Positions 16,826 through 26,201 of a DNA stretch of 64,000 bases are shown here, one piece after another (within the stretch, counting starts at the first letter, position 1; the number at the start of each line of letters is the position of its first letter). Below the pieces are notes generated by a model. The model searched no databases. It saw only the letters and a program-made list of their open reading frames with translations, and was not told the DNA's origin. Origin of the DNA: Tenacibaculum sp. SZ-18 (GTDB lineage: Bacteria; Bacteroidota; Bacteroidia; Flavobacteriales; Flavobacteriaceae); the NCBI RefSeq assembly GCF_002813915.1, contig NZ_CP019335.1, positions 728,388 through 792,387 of the forward strand, read 5' to 3'. Made by a program: the position numbers and the translations under genes.

Positions 16826-19648
16826 CTACAATAATCCTCGGCGGATAAAATTGTAAATCCTGTCTAAGCTTGAGGTAATTACAAAACGAATTTTACTAGG
16901 ATAAGCGTTATCCGTAACTTCAAATCCTTCGTTTGTATAAACAGGGAAATATAACTCTAAAATGTTGGGAACGAAGTTTAAACGAATTCCGTTTTCATAA
17001 AAGAACCTTGGGTTTTCGTTTTTGCTTTTAAGTATTGCGGCATCATTATAAGCTTCCACCCAACGCCAAATACTAACACTTGTATTGGCAGATAACATTA
17101 ATTGATTAGCGAATGATGGTTGATTATAAAAAGATTTAAAACCTCCATCGGAAATTACAAATTGCTGACTAAATAAACCTGTGCTTTCAGAACGTCCGAA
17201 TAGGGTTTGTTCAAATAAATAATCCGAACTACGATTTAATCCAAAACTAAAATAATCACCATCAGAATTATTAGTAAGAAAAAAACCTCCAAAAAACCGT
17301 AGGTTAAAACTACGTTTTTTATCAAAAAATTTTAGGTATCTAATGTCTGTAGATAGTTTTGTAAAGTTGTTACCTAATTCAGCGTTTATAGCATATTGTA
17401 ATCGTCTTATAACATTTGGTTTACTGTAAATATATCTGAAATTTAAAATGTTATATCTATCACTTTCTATGGCTTGCTGGTTTGGCTGAATTTCTCTATT
17501 AACATAAACAATCCTTGATAAAATGGATTTTGTACCAACATCACGTAAGGTATTTCTTTTAAATTGAATGCTTACAAAAGGGTAAAACGTATTGTACGAT
17601 AATTCTGGAGCGTAGTGAAAATTGCTTCCTGCAATACCATATCTAATTTTATAAATTTTAGTTTTCTCGAAGAATTGATCATATGCAAAGGAGAAAGAGC
17701 CAGTTAAATTTTGACTTTTAAATGCGTAATTAGGAGTTAAACTAAATTCAAAATTGTGTTTAATTACAGGGCGATTATTGAAATTTACTCCCAGAATAAT
17801 TCCGTCATATAAATTATACTTTATGTTTGGATTGTAAAATATCTGATTATAATACGGATCCTCAATGTCTTTTAAAAATCTAAACTGAAGAGGTTTGCTG
17901 ATAATAGAATTATTAATGTTTTTAAAGTTGTTTAACGAATTATATTCAGGATAAATTTGTTCGTAATTTAAGGCAAGTTTGTCATAGCCATCTGCTTTGA
18001 ATTTTATGGTTTTTGTACTATCCACCCCTGTAACCCAAATTTTAGTTTTAAACTGTTTGTCTTTCACAGTGTATAATGATATCGGAGCAGTAATATTTCG
18101 CTTGTTTTTAATCGTAACTTCAACGGAGTCTTCATTTTTTAAAAACTTAACTTTCTTGATTTTATAGTCAATTTTTTTACTCGTTTTTATGTAGTCGTTA
18201 AAAAACCATTCTAAATTTTTATCTGTGTTATTTATAATAACTTTTTTAAAAGCCGTAGAATTGGTAATTTTTAATCTATAGTTTTTATAAAACTCTTTAA
18301 AAGAACTTATTAAAGAGCTGTCTCCAATAAAATCTTGTAAGTATCGCATTCCTAAACCTGCTTTATATGGACTTACAACTTTTCTATTAAAGTTTGAAAG
18401 GGAATCTGCTGGAGTAGTTAAAGCTTGATCGAAAAATCGACGAGCACTAAACTGATATAAGAAAGGATATTTATCGTTTTGTTTTAGCTTAGCTAGGTTG
18501 TACCCTCTAAATCCCCATAAATTAGAAAATCGACCGAAAACAGTAACATCTGGATAATACTTATTAATGTATTCCATCATCAAAAATGTTTGGATTCCTT
18601 CAGTTAACCAGTAATCATTTCTCTTGTTAAATAATAATACATCATCTATATATTTACTTACTAAAGCTTTGAAAAATCGTGATTCCCACTTAAAGTTTTC
18701 AGGATAAGGTTTCAGCCAGTCAGGGATACCATATAAATCACGTAACGAATTTTTATTAACGGTATTTGCATCAACTAATATTTCAGTATGTGGATGTTTT
18801 CCTATATAATTTTCAATAAATGAAATTTGACGCTTTATAATTTCATTAGTCGTATTATACGTTATTTTATTGTTATAAATGTCTGTTTTTATAACTCTTT
18901 CTTTTAACTTAAAAGTTTTAAATTTTTTTTGGTTTGAATTTATATTAAGTATAATGTCTTTACGCTGGTTTCCAATTAAATAATAATCATGAGTTTCATG
19001 ATTTATTGTAAGGTATTGATACAGATTACTTTGTAGGTGAAACTTTTTTGGAATAGATAATTCAAGAGTGTAATTGGCAACATCTTCAAATAAGTCATCC
19101 ATGTTTAAATTACTCATTAATTGCCAACCGTTCTGATATACTGCTGGTGTTAGATACCAAAATCGTAAGTGATAGCCATTTTTAGTTCTACCATATCCAG
19201 TATATTGAACTTTTGGTATTTTTACCGCATAATTAGCATTTATTTGAATACTTTCTTTAGGTTTTAATTCAGAATTAAGATTAATTTCAAGTATATCGCC
19301 TTGTTTTTTTAGTGTTTGCCAATTCAAATCCCTTGAATCACTTTTAAGTGAATAAATTTTAGAAAATCCTCTCTCACTGTCTTCTGCAAAATAGAAGTTC
19401 ATCTTATAGTCTTCTATTAACCGTTTACCAAGTGGAGTTTCATTTCCTTTAAAGCTATTGGCCCAATTATGAAGGTAAATTTTCTTAAGATTATTATTTG
19501 TCTTGTTATAAAAGGTGATCTTTTGTTCTATATGTAAAGTGTGGTCTAGTGTGTCTAGATTGGCTTTTATTTGAACAAGATGTTCTTGTGAAATTACAAA
19601 AAACGGTACTAGGATTAATATTATATGTAGTGCTTTGTTAATTTTCAA
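16826..19648 (-). CDS. M1-aminopeptidase-like protein lacking HExxH, with C-terminal beta-barrel-like region
   Basis: A 940-aa exported protein (signal KINKALHIILILVPFFVISQ). Residues ~20-480 follow the M1 gluzincin layout, including LTPAVYQNGW and the third-ligand block DYWLTEGIQTF. Where HExxH should be, 23 residues before the retained Glu350, the sequence is KALVS (Lys327-Ser331): both His and the catalytic Glu are gone. From ~620 the protein is rich in alternating, aromatic beta-strands (FGLNRSSDYLFEQTLFGRSE) like an outer-membrane barrel, ending IYNFIRRGLL. Probably a non-catalytic surface or barrel-anchored protein. It appears to start at TTG (19646-19648), 8 bp after a terminator hairpin. 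Confidence 0.75.
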   Translation of the reverse strand: MKINKALHIILILVPFFVISQEHLVQIKANLDTLDHTLHIEQKITFYNKTNNNLKKIYLHNWANSFKGNETPLGKRLIEDYKMNFYFAEDSERGFSKIYSLKSDSRDLNWQTLKKQGDILEINLNSELKPKESIQINANYAVKIPKVQYTGYGRTKNGYHLRFWYLTPAVYQNGWQLMSNLNMDDLFEDVANYTLELSIPKKFHLQSNLYQYLTINHETHDYYLIGNQRKDIILNINSNQKKFKTFKLKERVIKTDIYNNKITYNTTNEIIKRQISFIENYIGKHPHTEILVDANTVNKNSLRDLYGIPDWLKPYPENFKWESRFFKALVSKYIDDVLLFNKRNDYWLTEGIQTFLMMEYINKYYPDVTVFGRFSNLWGFRGYNLAKLKQNDKYPFLYQFSARRFFDQALTTPADSLSNFNRKVVSPYKAGLGMRYLQDFIGDSSLISSFKEFYKNYRLKITNSTAFKKVIINNTDKNLEWFFNDYIKTSKKIDYKIKKVKFLKNEDSVEVTIKNKRNITAPISLYTVKDKQFKTKIWVTGVDSTKTIKFKADGYDKLALNYEQIYPEYNSLNNFKNINNSIISKPLQFRFLKDIEDPYYNQIFYNPNIKYNLYDGIILGVNFNNRPVIKHNFEFSLTPNYAFKSQNLTGSFSFAYDQFFEKTKIYKIRYGIAGSNFHYAPELSYNTFYPFVSIQFKRNTLRDVGTKSILSRIVYVNREIQPNQQAIESDRYNILNFRYIYSKPNVIRRLQYAINAELGNNFTKLSTDIRYLKFFDKKRSFNLRFFGGFFLTNNSDGDYFSFGLNRSSDYLFEQTLFGRSESTGLFSQQFVISDGGFKSFYNQPSFANQLMLSANTSVSIWRWVEAYNDAAILKSKNENPRFFYENGIRLNFVPNILELYFPVYTNEGFEVTDNAYPSKIRFVITSSLDRIYNFIRRGLL

Positions 19649-19655
19649 AATAAAA

Positions 19656-19680
19656 AACTCGTTGCTTTTAACAACGAGTT
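19656..19680 (-). terminator. Terminator after the LOG-family gene
   Basis: Stem AACTCGTTG / CAACGAGTT with a 7-nt loop, followed on the minus strand by TTTTTTA. It lies between the LOG gene and the M1-like gene, almost touching the latter's start. Confidence 0.85.
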
Positions 19681-19706
19681 GAAAGATAACTTTATTTTTT
19701 TATTAA

Positions 19707-20414
19707 TTAGAAGTTTGGCTTTAATTGATATTTAGCATAGAATTTATTGAAATGTTCTACAGCCTCTTCGGCAGTATCAACCACTCTAAATAAATTGAGG
19801 TCTTCCGCGCTAATATTTCCTTCTTCTAATAATGTGTTTTTAATCCAGTCTAATAAACCTCCCCAGAAACTTTTTCCCACTAAAACAATTGGGAAACGTC
19901 CAATTTTATGTGTTTGTATTAAAGTGATTGCTTCAAAAAGTTCATCTAATGTTCCAAAACCACCTGGCATTACTACAAAACCTTGTGAGTATTTTACGAA
20001 CATTACTTTTCTAACAAAGAAATAATCAAAATCTAAACTTTTACCAGGATCAATCCAAGGATTATCATGTTGTTCGAATGGTAATTCAATATTTAATCCA
20101 ACAGAGGTTCCTTTTCCACGATTAGCACCTTTATTACCTGCCTCCATAATACCTGGTCCACCACCAGTAATGACTCCAAATCCGCTTTGTGTTAATTGGT
20201 AAGCCACTTCTTCGGCTAACTTATAATATTTATGTTCAGGTTTTGTTCTCGCAGATCCAAAAATAGAAACACATGGTCCAATTTTACTTAAGCGCTCATA
20301 ACCGTCTACAAACTCTGCCATTATTTTAAAAATAGCCCACGAGTCATTTGTTTTAATCTCGTTCCAGGTTTTTTGTTGTAGTTTCTCGCGAATCTTTCTA
20401 TCGTCGTTTGTCAT
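19707..20414 (-). CDS. LOG-family (TIGR00730) Rossmann-fold protein
   Basis: A 235-aa cytoplasmic protein of the LOG/lysine-decarboxylase-like family. Characterised members are nucleoside-5'-monophosphate phosphoribohydrolases, including cytokinin-activating enzymes. Seen: VSIFGSARTKPEHKYY, GVITGGGPGIMEAGNKGA and the signature VVMPGGFGTLDELFEAITL with the catalytic Arg/Glu environment. The ~35-residue N-terminal extension (REKLQQKTWNEIKTNDSW) is usual for this subgroup. ATG start at 20412-20414. It has its own terminator. Confidence 0.93.
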   Translation of the reverse strand: MTNDDRKIREKLQQKTWNEIKTNDSWAIFKIMAEFVDGYERLSKIGPCVSIFGSARTKPEHKYYKLAEEVAYQLTQSGFGVITGGGPGIMEAGNKGANRGKGTSVGLNIELPFEQHDNPWIDPGKSLDFDYFFVRKVMFVKYSQGFVVMPGGFGTLDELFEAITLIQTHKIGRFPIVLVGKSFWGGLLDWIKNTLLEEGNISAEDLNLFRVVDTAEEAVEHFNKFYAKYQLKPNF

Positions 20415-20685
20415 AATCTAAATTTTTTCGCCTTCGTTAATAGCGGTTATTAATACAATTTCTTCTTTTTCGAAATACCTATTAAAGTTAATTTAATTGG
20501 GTGTTAAAAAACAAGCCTGCTAATTTACTTCTTTTTTTAGAAAAAGAATCATCTATTCCCATAAAAAGAAAAATACTATTATACCTTTTGGTATTGCTGT
20601 GATTAAATTGTTGTTTGTAAGTAATTTGATTTGTTAATTACTTGAGGATTATCTAAATTTAGTGAGGGAATATCAGTAAAATTAT

Positions 20686-23148
20686 ATGAGAAGTACTACT
20701 TTACATCGACAATTATTTTGTGCCCTTTTCTTTGTTTTGACCACTTCGGTAATGGCTCAAATTTATCAGGAAGATTTTAATAGTCAAGGAAATTGGACTA
20801 GAGATAACAATGATATTCGAGCGCTATATGTGTCCAATGGAATGTACTATTTTGAACACAAAAAGCAGACAGGATTTCGAGAGTTTACTACAAGGAGTTT
20901 CACGATAAATACATCCAGAGATTTTGAATTTACAACTTCAATTAAAAAGGTTTTCGGAGAAACGGATTATGGAATTTCTTTTTTGTATGATTATGAAGAT
21001 GAGAGCAATTATTCAGAATTTGCATTTACATCAACAGGATATTACCGTGTGGCAGAATCAACAACCCAATCGAAGTTCAAAAACATAAAGTCTTGGACCA
21101 GATCTTCTGCGATAGCAAAAGGAGTTAAAACCAATGATTTAAAGGTCAAGAAGACAGGAAGTATGATTACTTTTTACATTAATGATACTCGCGTTTACAT
21201 GATGGATTTTAAGTCGCTTAAGGGAAGAAAAATGGCTATTCGTGTGTATAGAAATCAAAAGATAGCGGTGGATTACTTAAGAGTAAAGTATAATAATAGT
21301 TCTTCAACAACTTCATTAAATTCAACTCCAAAGGGAAAAACTATTTTATTTGAAGGATATAATAGTAATGTAAATGATTGGTCTGAACAAGATGATTCAA
21401 ACGCTAGGTTAGCAGTTGAAGGAGGTAATTACGTAATGAATCATAGAAGAAGTTCTGGAGGATGGTCTTCAACAATTAATAAATATATTAATACTTCGAG
21501 AGATTTTAGAATTTCAGCACAGATTAAAAAAGTTGCTGGAATTAGTAATAATGGATTTGGAATTACTTTCGGAAAAAAAGATAATGATAATCAAAATCAT
21601 TTTTTAATTTCTAGTAATGGATCTTATAAAATTGTTCAATATAAGAATGGCGTTAGAACCTATCCCAAGAACTGGACAAAATCATCGTTTATTAAAACTG
21701 GAGATAATGTCGTTAACTATCTTAAAATTCAAAAAAAGAAGGACGCTTATAAGTTTTACATTAATAATAGTTTGGTTTTTACGAGTTTTTCAACCAAATT
21801 TTACGGAAATCGAGTCGGATTTACAGTCTATGATAAACAAACTGTTAAAATAGGATATTTAAGTATTTTTTACGCAAAAGCTAATTCAACAACTGCTAGT
21901 AAAGAAAATGTACGGGGAGGCACTGGTTCATCAAATTCAATTAATAAACATGTTGTAAACGAAATCATCTTATTTGATGGTTATTACAATAACAAAAATA
22001 ACTGGTCTTTAGATAGTAATGAAAGTGTGAAATTTGAGTTGAAGAATGGAAACTATTTTTTTGATCATTTAAGAGATAAAGGAGGTTGGTCTTCCACTAT
22101 TGATAAATACATTGATACATCAAGAGATTTTAAAATTCTTGCTGACATGAAAAAAGAAAGCGGAATTTTAAATAACGGATATGGAATTTTATTCGGAAGA
22201 AAAGATTCTAATAACCAGAATTTATTCTATGTAAATGGAAATGGTTCTTATTCGATTAATAAAATGAAAGACGGTAAGAATAATTTCTTAAAAAAATGGG
22301 TAAAAGATGATATAATTAGAAAGGGAAATGGAGGATATAATGTTTTAAAAGTCGTCAAAATAGGAAGTAAATTGGAATATTATATCAATGATAAAAAAGT
22401 ATATACGGATTATTATCCGAAGTTTTTTGGAGATCGTTTTGGGTATGTTGTTTATAATCGTCAAAAAGTATCAATTGATTATTTAAGTGTTGGTTATTTG
22501 GATAAAAAGACGACTTCTACGATTTCATCTTCTACGTTAAATTCGACTTCCGTAACTGATAAAGTTGAGAGTTATACCTACGATAGCACAGGTTATCATT
22601 TTAGTGATCAATTTAATAATAATGGAAATAGTTGGTTTGTAAAAAATGATGATAAAAGAAACTTCCGAATTAAAAACGGGAAGTATTATTTAAAACATAA
22701 AGGTAGTTTTAAGGAAGCGGCAACCTCTGATTACAATTACATTGATACAAACAAGGATTTTGAAATTCAAACAAAATTAGATAAGATTGCGGGAAAAAAT
22801 AATTATGGATATGGTTTAATTTTTGGAAAACAAGATTTGAACGATTTCAGATTTTATATTTCTTCAAATGGTTCTTACAAGATTTCTAAAAGAATAAGTA
22901 ATATAGAAGTTCCAATTAAAGATTGGACTAGTAGTTCTTATATAAATAAAGGAAATAATAAATCGAATATATTAAAAGTAAAAAAGCAAAAGGGATTTTA
23001 TAAGTTTTACATAAACGGTGCTTTTGTTTTTCAAACTGCATTTCAAGGCTTCTTCGGAAATGACTTAGGATTTGTTGTTCATAATAATCAAGAAATAGCG
23101 GTGGATTATATTCGAGTAAAATATGAAGGAAGTTTCGTTAATGATTGA
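20686..23148 (+). CDS. Secreted protein with four tandem concanavalin-like repeats
   Basis: An 820-aa secreted protein: signal peptide MRSTTLHRQLFCALFFVLTT cleaved after VMAQ, then four repeats of about 180 residues starting near 30, 222, 430 and 639. Each repeat carries the same landmarks: an NW/SW near the start, YIDTSRDFKI-like strand, NNGYGILFGRKD, NGSYSI, W-x-x-S/D, FYINxxxVY and a closing V/IDYLRVxY. Linkers are Ser/Thr-rich. The pattern suggests LamG/DUF1080-like lectin or glucanase folds; I see no catalytic residues, so glycan binding is the likeliest role. No recognisable T9SS C-terminal domain. Monocistronic. The 271-bp gap upstream holds no clear promoter. Confidence 0.8.
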   Translation: MRSTTLHRQLFCALFFVLTTSVMAQIYQEDFNSQGNWTRDNNDIRALYVSNGMYYFEHKKQTGFREFTTRSFTINTSRDFEFTTSIKKVFGETDYGISFLYDYEDESNYSEFAFTSTGYYRVAESTTQSKFKNIKSWTRSSAIAKGVKTNDLKVKKTGSMITFYINDTRVYMMDFKSLKGRKMAIRVYRNQKIAVDYLRVKYNNSSSTTSLNSTPKGKTILFEGYNSNVNDWSEQDDSNARLAVEGGNYVMNHRRSSGGWSSTINKYINTSRDFRISAQIKKVAGISNNGFGITFGKKDNDNQNHFLISSNGSYKIVQYKNGVRTYPKNWTKSSFIKTGDNVVNYLKIQKKKDAYKFYINNSLVFTSFSTKFYGNRVGFTVYDKQTVKIGYLSIFYAKANSTTASKENVRGGTGSSNSINKHVVNEIILFDGYYNNKNNWSLDSNESVKFELKNGNYFFDHLRDKGGWSSTIDKYIDTSRDFKILADMKKESGILNNGYGILFGRKDSNNQNLFYVNGNGSYSINKMKDGKNNFLKKWVKDDIIRKGNGGYNVLKVVKIGSKLEYYINDKKVYTDYYPKFFGDRFGYVVYNRQKVSIDYLSVGYLDKKTTSTISSSTLNSTSVTDKVESYTYDSTGYHFSDQFNNNGNSWFVKNDDKRNFRIKNGKYYLKHKGSFKEAATSDYNYIDTNKDFEIQTKLDKIAGKNNYGYGLIFGKQDLNDFRFYISSNGSYKISKRISNIEVPIKDWTSSSYINKGNNKSNILKVKKQKGFYKFYINGAFVFQTAFQGFFGNDLGFVVHNNQEIAVDYIRVKYEGSFVND

Positions 23149-23164
23149 AAAAAATCAGTAAAGT

Positions 23165-23306
23165 AAAAAGCAGCAACTCACGTTGCTGCCTCACTCCACG
23201 AATAAGAGCCACCCAACTCTTATTACCCTTACTTTTCCATAAAAATTCTCCCCCGACCTTACGATTTATTATAATGATTTTTAAGGTCAAAAAATAAAAT
23301 CATTAT
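23165..23306. other. Structured, C-rich intergenic segment with nested hairpins
   Basis: The 272-bp gap between two convergent genes holds four stems: GCAGCAAC/GTTGCTGC (23170-23189), AATAAGAG/CTCTTATT (23201-23224), GACCTTA/TAAGGTC (23255-23288) and ATAATGATTTT/AAAATCATTAT (23271-23306). The last two overlap, so they cannot both form. The first is followed by a T-run on the minus strand and may end CHAT-gene transcripts. The segment is richer in C than its surroundings; a small RNA is possible. Confidence 0.45.
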
Positions 23307-23311
23307 TAATT

Positions 23312-24175
23312 TTCACATTCAAAACTTCATAGCAATTTTTTTGAACGTATAGCAATTTAAAATAACCAATACCTTATGATTATTGATTATTTACCTTACT
23401 GTTCATGAAGAAGTAATATGTTACCCTCTTTTTTTGAAAAAAAACAAAATAATTGAAAAAAGTCCGATGAAACTTAAAATATAAATAAGATAATTAGGAC
23501 TTGGATAAGTTGGAGCGGTGTCACCAATTAACACGAAAGAAGCCCAGTAATAAGGCGATTTCTCTGATAAAGAATGCTCTTTTAAATAAGTACGTTTTGC
23601 ATTATTTAAAGCTTCTGATTTAGATTGATGATTAATTAAATTTATATAGAAATTTTTCATGATTTCAGCAGTAGAAACATCATTTACATTCCATAGAGAA
23701 GAAATTACAGATTTTGTTCCAGAATAGAAAAATCCGCGTGATAAACTAAATACACCTTCTCCTTTTTTAATTTCACCTAAATTACTTTCACAAGCACTTA
23801 AAACTACTAAATCTGCATTAGTTTTGTGAGTATATAATTCGTGAAGTTTTAGAGTATCTTTTGAGAAATAAATAGCAGGATTATCCGAAGAAGTTGCATG
23901 TGTAGCTAAGTGTAAAATTTTATAATCGCCACTAGTATTTAAAAAGTTATTCTTCGTAGCGTTGGTCTGCGAATAAATATCAGTAGAAATTTCTTTGTTG
24001 ATTGCTTCAATTTCAGAGGACGTTGCATCTAGAGATTTTAAATTTGATTTCTGAAAAGAAATAGGAGCAAAAGCTGCTATATTTTTTGAAGTTTTTCTTT
24101 CTAGTGAATTATTAAAATCTAAAAAAGAAGAAGAATATGCGTAGCTTATATTATGATCTTCTATTAAATATTTCA
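23312..24175. repeat. Duplicated segment, copy A (3' end of CHAT gene plus downstream DNA)
   Basis: Nearly identical to 26202-27060: the CHAT-domain coding 3' ends and about 100 bp of downstream DNA (TTGAACGTATAGCAATTTAA and beyond). Similarity falls off upstream, where the two genes encode diverged TPR regions. Confidence 0.85.
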
Positions 24176-26123
24176 GTGAGTCTTTTTGAGTGTTCAAAGA
24201 CTCAAATGGGATGTTTTGTAATTCTCCATTTGTTATAAACACTAAGTCTTTATCATTTATTAAATCGAGAACTTCTTTATTTGGGAATAAGAAACTATAA
24301 AGTTTACTTGATACCTTTTTGAATTTATCTAATTCTTCTCTTCTTGTTAGTGGTCTTGAAATTAATTGCTTGTATTTAGAGAACAATTTTAATTGTTCAT
24401 CTTCCAATTCTAATTTGAAAGAAGTTGATTTGTCCTTAGATATAAATAATCCTAATAAATCATATTTCTTAGAATTGTATTGTTCTACTAAGTCGTACGA
24501 TATAATTAAGGATTTCTCATTTAACTTAGAAGATAAATTTTTAAGAGAAATAGGTTGAATATTATTTCTTTCCTCGAAATATTCCGGAGAAACAATTTTT
24601 ATAGAGTCTTGGAATTTTTCATATCTTAATTTTAAGTCGAAAAGAGAATCTTGTAACTTCTTATTATTAGCTAATTTTTTGTTCTCTAGCTCTATAATAT
24701 TCTTTCTGAATGAAAGATCTTCTGATTTTATTTTGTAGGATAGTTGTGAGGCTAAATTATTTTGTTTAATACTCTGAGTAAGAAGAAAAGCTTTGTTTTT
24801 CTCTAAATAATTAAGCATCAAAGAATCGTCTTTTAAATAATATGCTGCTAGTGCTCCAAATGAGTAAATTTCAGAGACATCATTCTTCCAAAAAAGTTGG
24901 GTAACAGTTTCGGTACTCTCGCTTAGAATTAAATCAACCAATTGATTTGAAATATTTACAGATTTTATGATTTGAGATAAATATTCTTGTTTATGTTCTT
25001 TCTTATATAGTTTAAATAGCGCATTTATTTTCAATTTTAATGCTGTTAAGGTGTTGTTTTTGTTTTTGTTAAAGGTTAAGTGTTTGGTTTTAATATGCTC
25101 TCCATTACTAACCTTACAATAGTTTTTAATTGCTTTTTCTGAATACTCCATAGACAATTCAAAATCTTTTTGATTTAAATAGTATTTAGAAGTATTAAGG
25201 TAGGTTGCGTTAATTATGAAGCTATTTTCATCGTTATAAATTAATTCACCTGATTTTTTTAAACTAGTTTCAATATAATAAGGGATGCTATCCGCTTTAC
25301 TCTTTAATTTCATCTCAGTAATATTCAAAATAGTAAGAGCGTCATAAAACTTATCTTCTTTTTTATTTGATTCTTTCAGAACTTTATTGTAGTAGTGTAA
25401 AGCTTTAGAAAAGAAAAGAGTTTTATGATAGATGTTTCCTAAAGCCATATTTAATAAGACTCTGATTGTATAAGAACCAATTAAAGGTGATTCTTCTAAT
25501 ATTTTTTCTGCTGTTTTAAGATGTTTTAAACAGATGTTTATATCTAAAAGATTGTTTAAACGATTAGCGTTTTTTGCTAGATTTATACTGTGGACAATAT
25601 AACTTATAGGTTTTCCATGTTTTTTTAGTAATCTTAATCCTTTAGCGTAGTAATTAACTGATTTGTGGTAAAGACCTTTCTGATAGAATTGTTCTCCTAG
25701 TTGGCAGAAGGCTTGACCTTTTCTTTTTTTATCAATGTTGAGTTTACTTGCCTGAGTAAAATGTAGAATAGCTCTTTTGATTTTACTATTTTTTATGCTG
25801 TAAATTCCTAATCGATATACCGAGGTATGGTAGTTTTTATTTTTTTCTAAAGATCTGTTTTCTATAATATCAACTTCAATTTTACCATATTTATATGCAA
25901 GGTTAAAATCGGGTAAATCTTTTTTATAAAATATTCGAGAAAGTTTCTTAGCTGTATTAGCTTTAATATATGGATCATTATAAGAAGCTAGTATGCTGTC
26001 TGCTTTTGATTCTGTTAAAGAGTTTGATTTAATTAATTTTTGAAATGAAAAATCCTGACTATTTACTTTGAATGAAAAAAATAGTAACCCAAGTAATAAA
26101 ATAAATTGTTTTAAACTCTTCAA
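23421..26123 (-). CDS. TPR-CHAT caspase-like protein, copy A
   Basis: A 900-aa protein: signal peptide KSLKQFILLLGLLFFSFKVN, a helical TPR region (about 30-450), a middle domain, then a C-terminal CHAT (caspase HetF-associated with TPRs) protease domain. Candidate catalytic dyad His742 (LHLATHATSS) and Cys778 (VVLSACESNLGEIKKGEG), followed by SLWNVNDVSTAEIMKNFY and YYWASFVLIGD. A final transmembrane helix and KKRG tail anchor it, so with N-terminal export the protease would face the periplasm. The start is TTG (26121-26123). It has its own promoter and follows a terminator after copy B. CHAT proteases elsewhere cut specific partner proteins; the target here is unknown. Confidence 0.9.
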   Translation of the reverse strand: MKSLKQFILLLGLLFFSFKVNSQDFSFQKLIKSNSLTESKADSILASYNDPYIKANTAKKLSRIFYKKDLPDFNLAYKYGKIEVDIIENRSLEKNKNYHTSVYRLGIYSIKNSKIKRAILHFTQASKLNIDKKRKGQAFCQLGEQFYQKGLYHKSVNYYAKGLRLLKKHGKPISYIVHSINLAKNANRLNNLLDINICLKHLKTAEKILEESPLIGSYTIRVLLNMALGNIYHKTLFFSKALHYYNKVLKESNKKEDKFYDALTILNITEMKLKSKADSIPYYIETSLKKSGELIYNDENSFIINATYLNTSKYYLNQKDFELSMEYSEKAIKNYCKVSNGEHIKTKHLTFNKNKNNTLTALKLKINALFKLYKKEHKQEYLSQIIKSVNISNQLVDLILSESTETVTQLFWKNDVSEIYSFGALAAYYLKDDSLMLNYLEKNKAFLLTQSIKQNNLASQLSYKIKSEDLSFRKNIIELENKKLANNKKLQDSLFDLKLRYEKFQDSIKIVSPEYFEERNNIQPISLKNLSSKLNEKSLIISYDLVEQYNSKKYDLLGLFISKDKSTSFKLELEDEQLKLFSKYKQLISRPLTRREELDKFKKVSSKLYSFLFPNKEVLDLINDKDLVFITNGELQNIPFESLNTQKDSLKYLIEDHNISYAYSSSFLDFNNSLERKTSKNIAAFAPISFQKSNLKSLDATSSEIEAINKEISTDIYSQTNATKNNFLNTSGDYKILHLATHATSSDNPAIYFSKDTLKLHELYTHKTNADLVVLSACESNLGEIKKGEGVFSLSRGFFYSGTKSVISSLWNVNDVSTAEIMKNFYINLINHQSKSEALNNAKRTYLKEHSLSEKSPYYWASFVLIGDTAPTYPSPNYLIYILSFIGLFSIILFFFKKRG

Positions 26124-26142
26124 GATATAGGTTTATGGTTGC

Positions 26143-26177
26143 CAAATTTAGTTTTTATTTATAAAAAAAGGTAGCAA
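26143..26177 (-). promoter_or_regulatory. Promoter of CHAT copy A
   Basis: On the minus strand TTG (26175-26177) and TAAATTTG (26143-26150) are 24 bp apart. The -33 triplet lies inside the preceding terminator stem. Confidence 0.55.
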
Positions 26178-26192
26178 CTTAGTTACTACCTT
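26168..26192 (-). terminator. Terminator after CHAT copy B
   Basis: Stem AAGGTAGCAAC / GTTACTACCTT with one mismatch and a 3-nt loop; a run of seven T follows on the minus strand. Confidence 0.8.
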
Positions 26193-26201
26193 CTATGTTT
26201 T

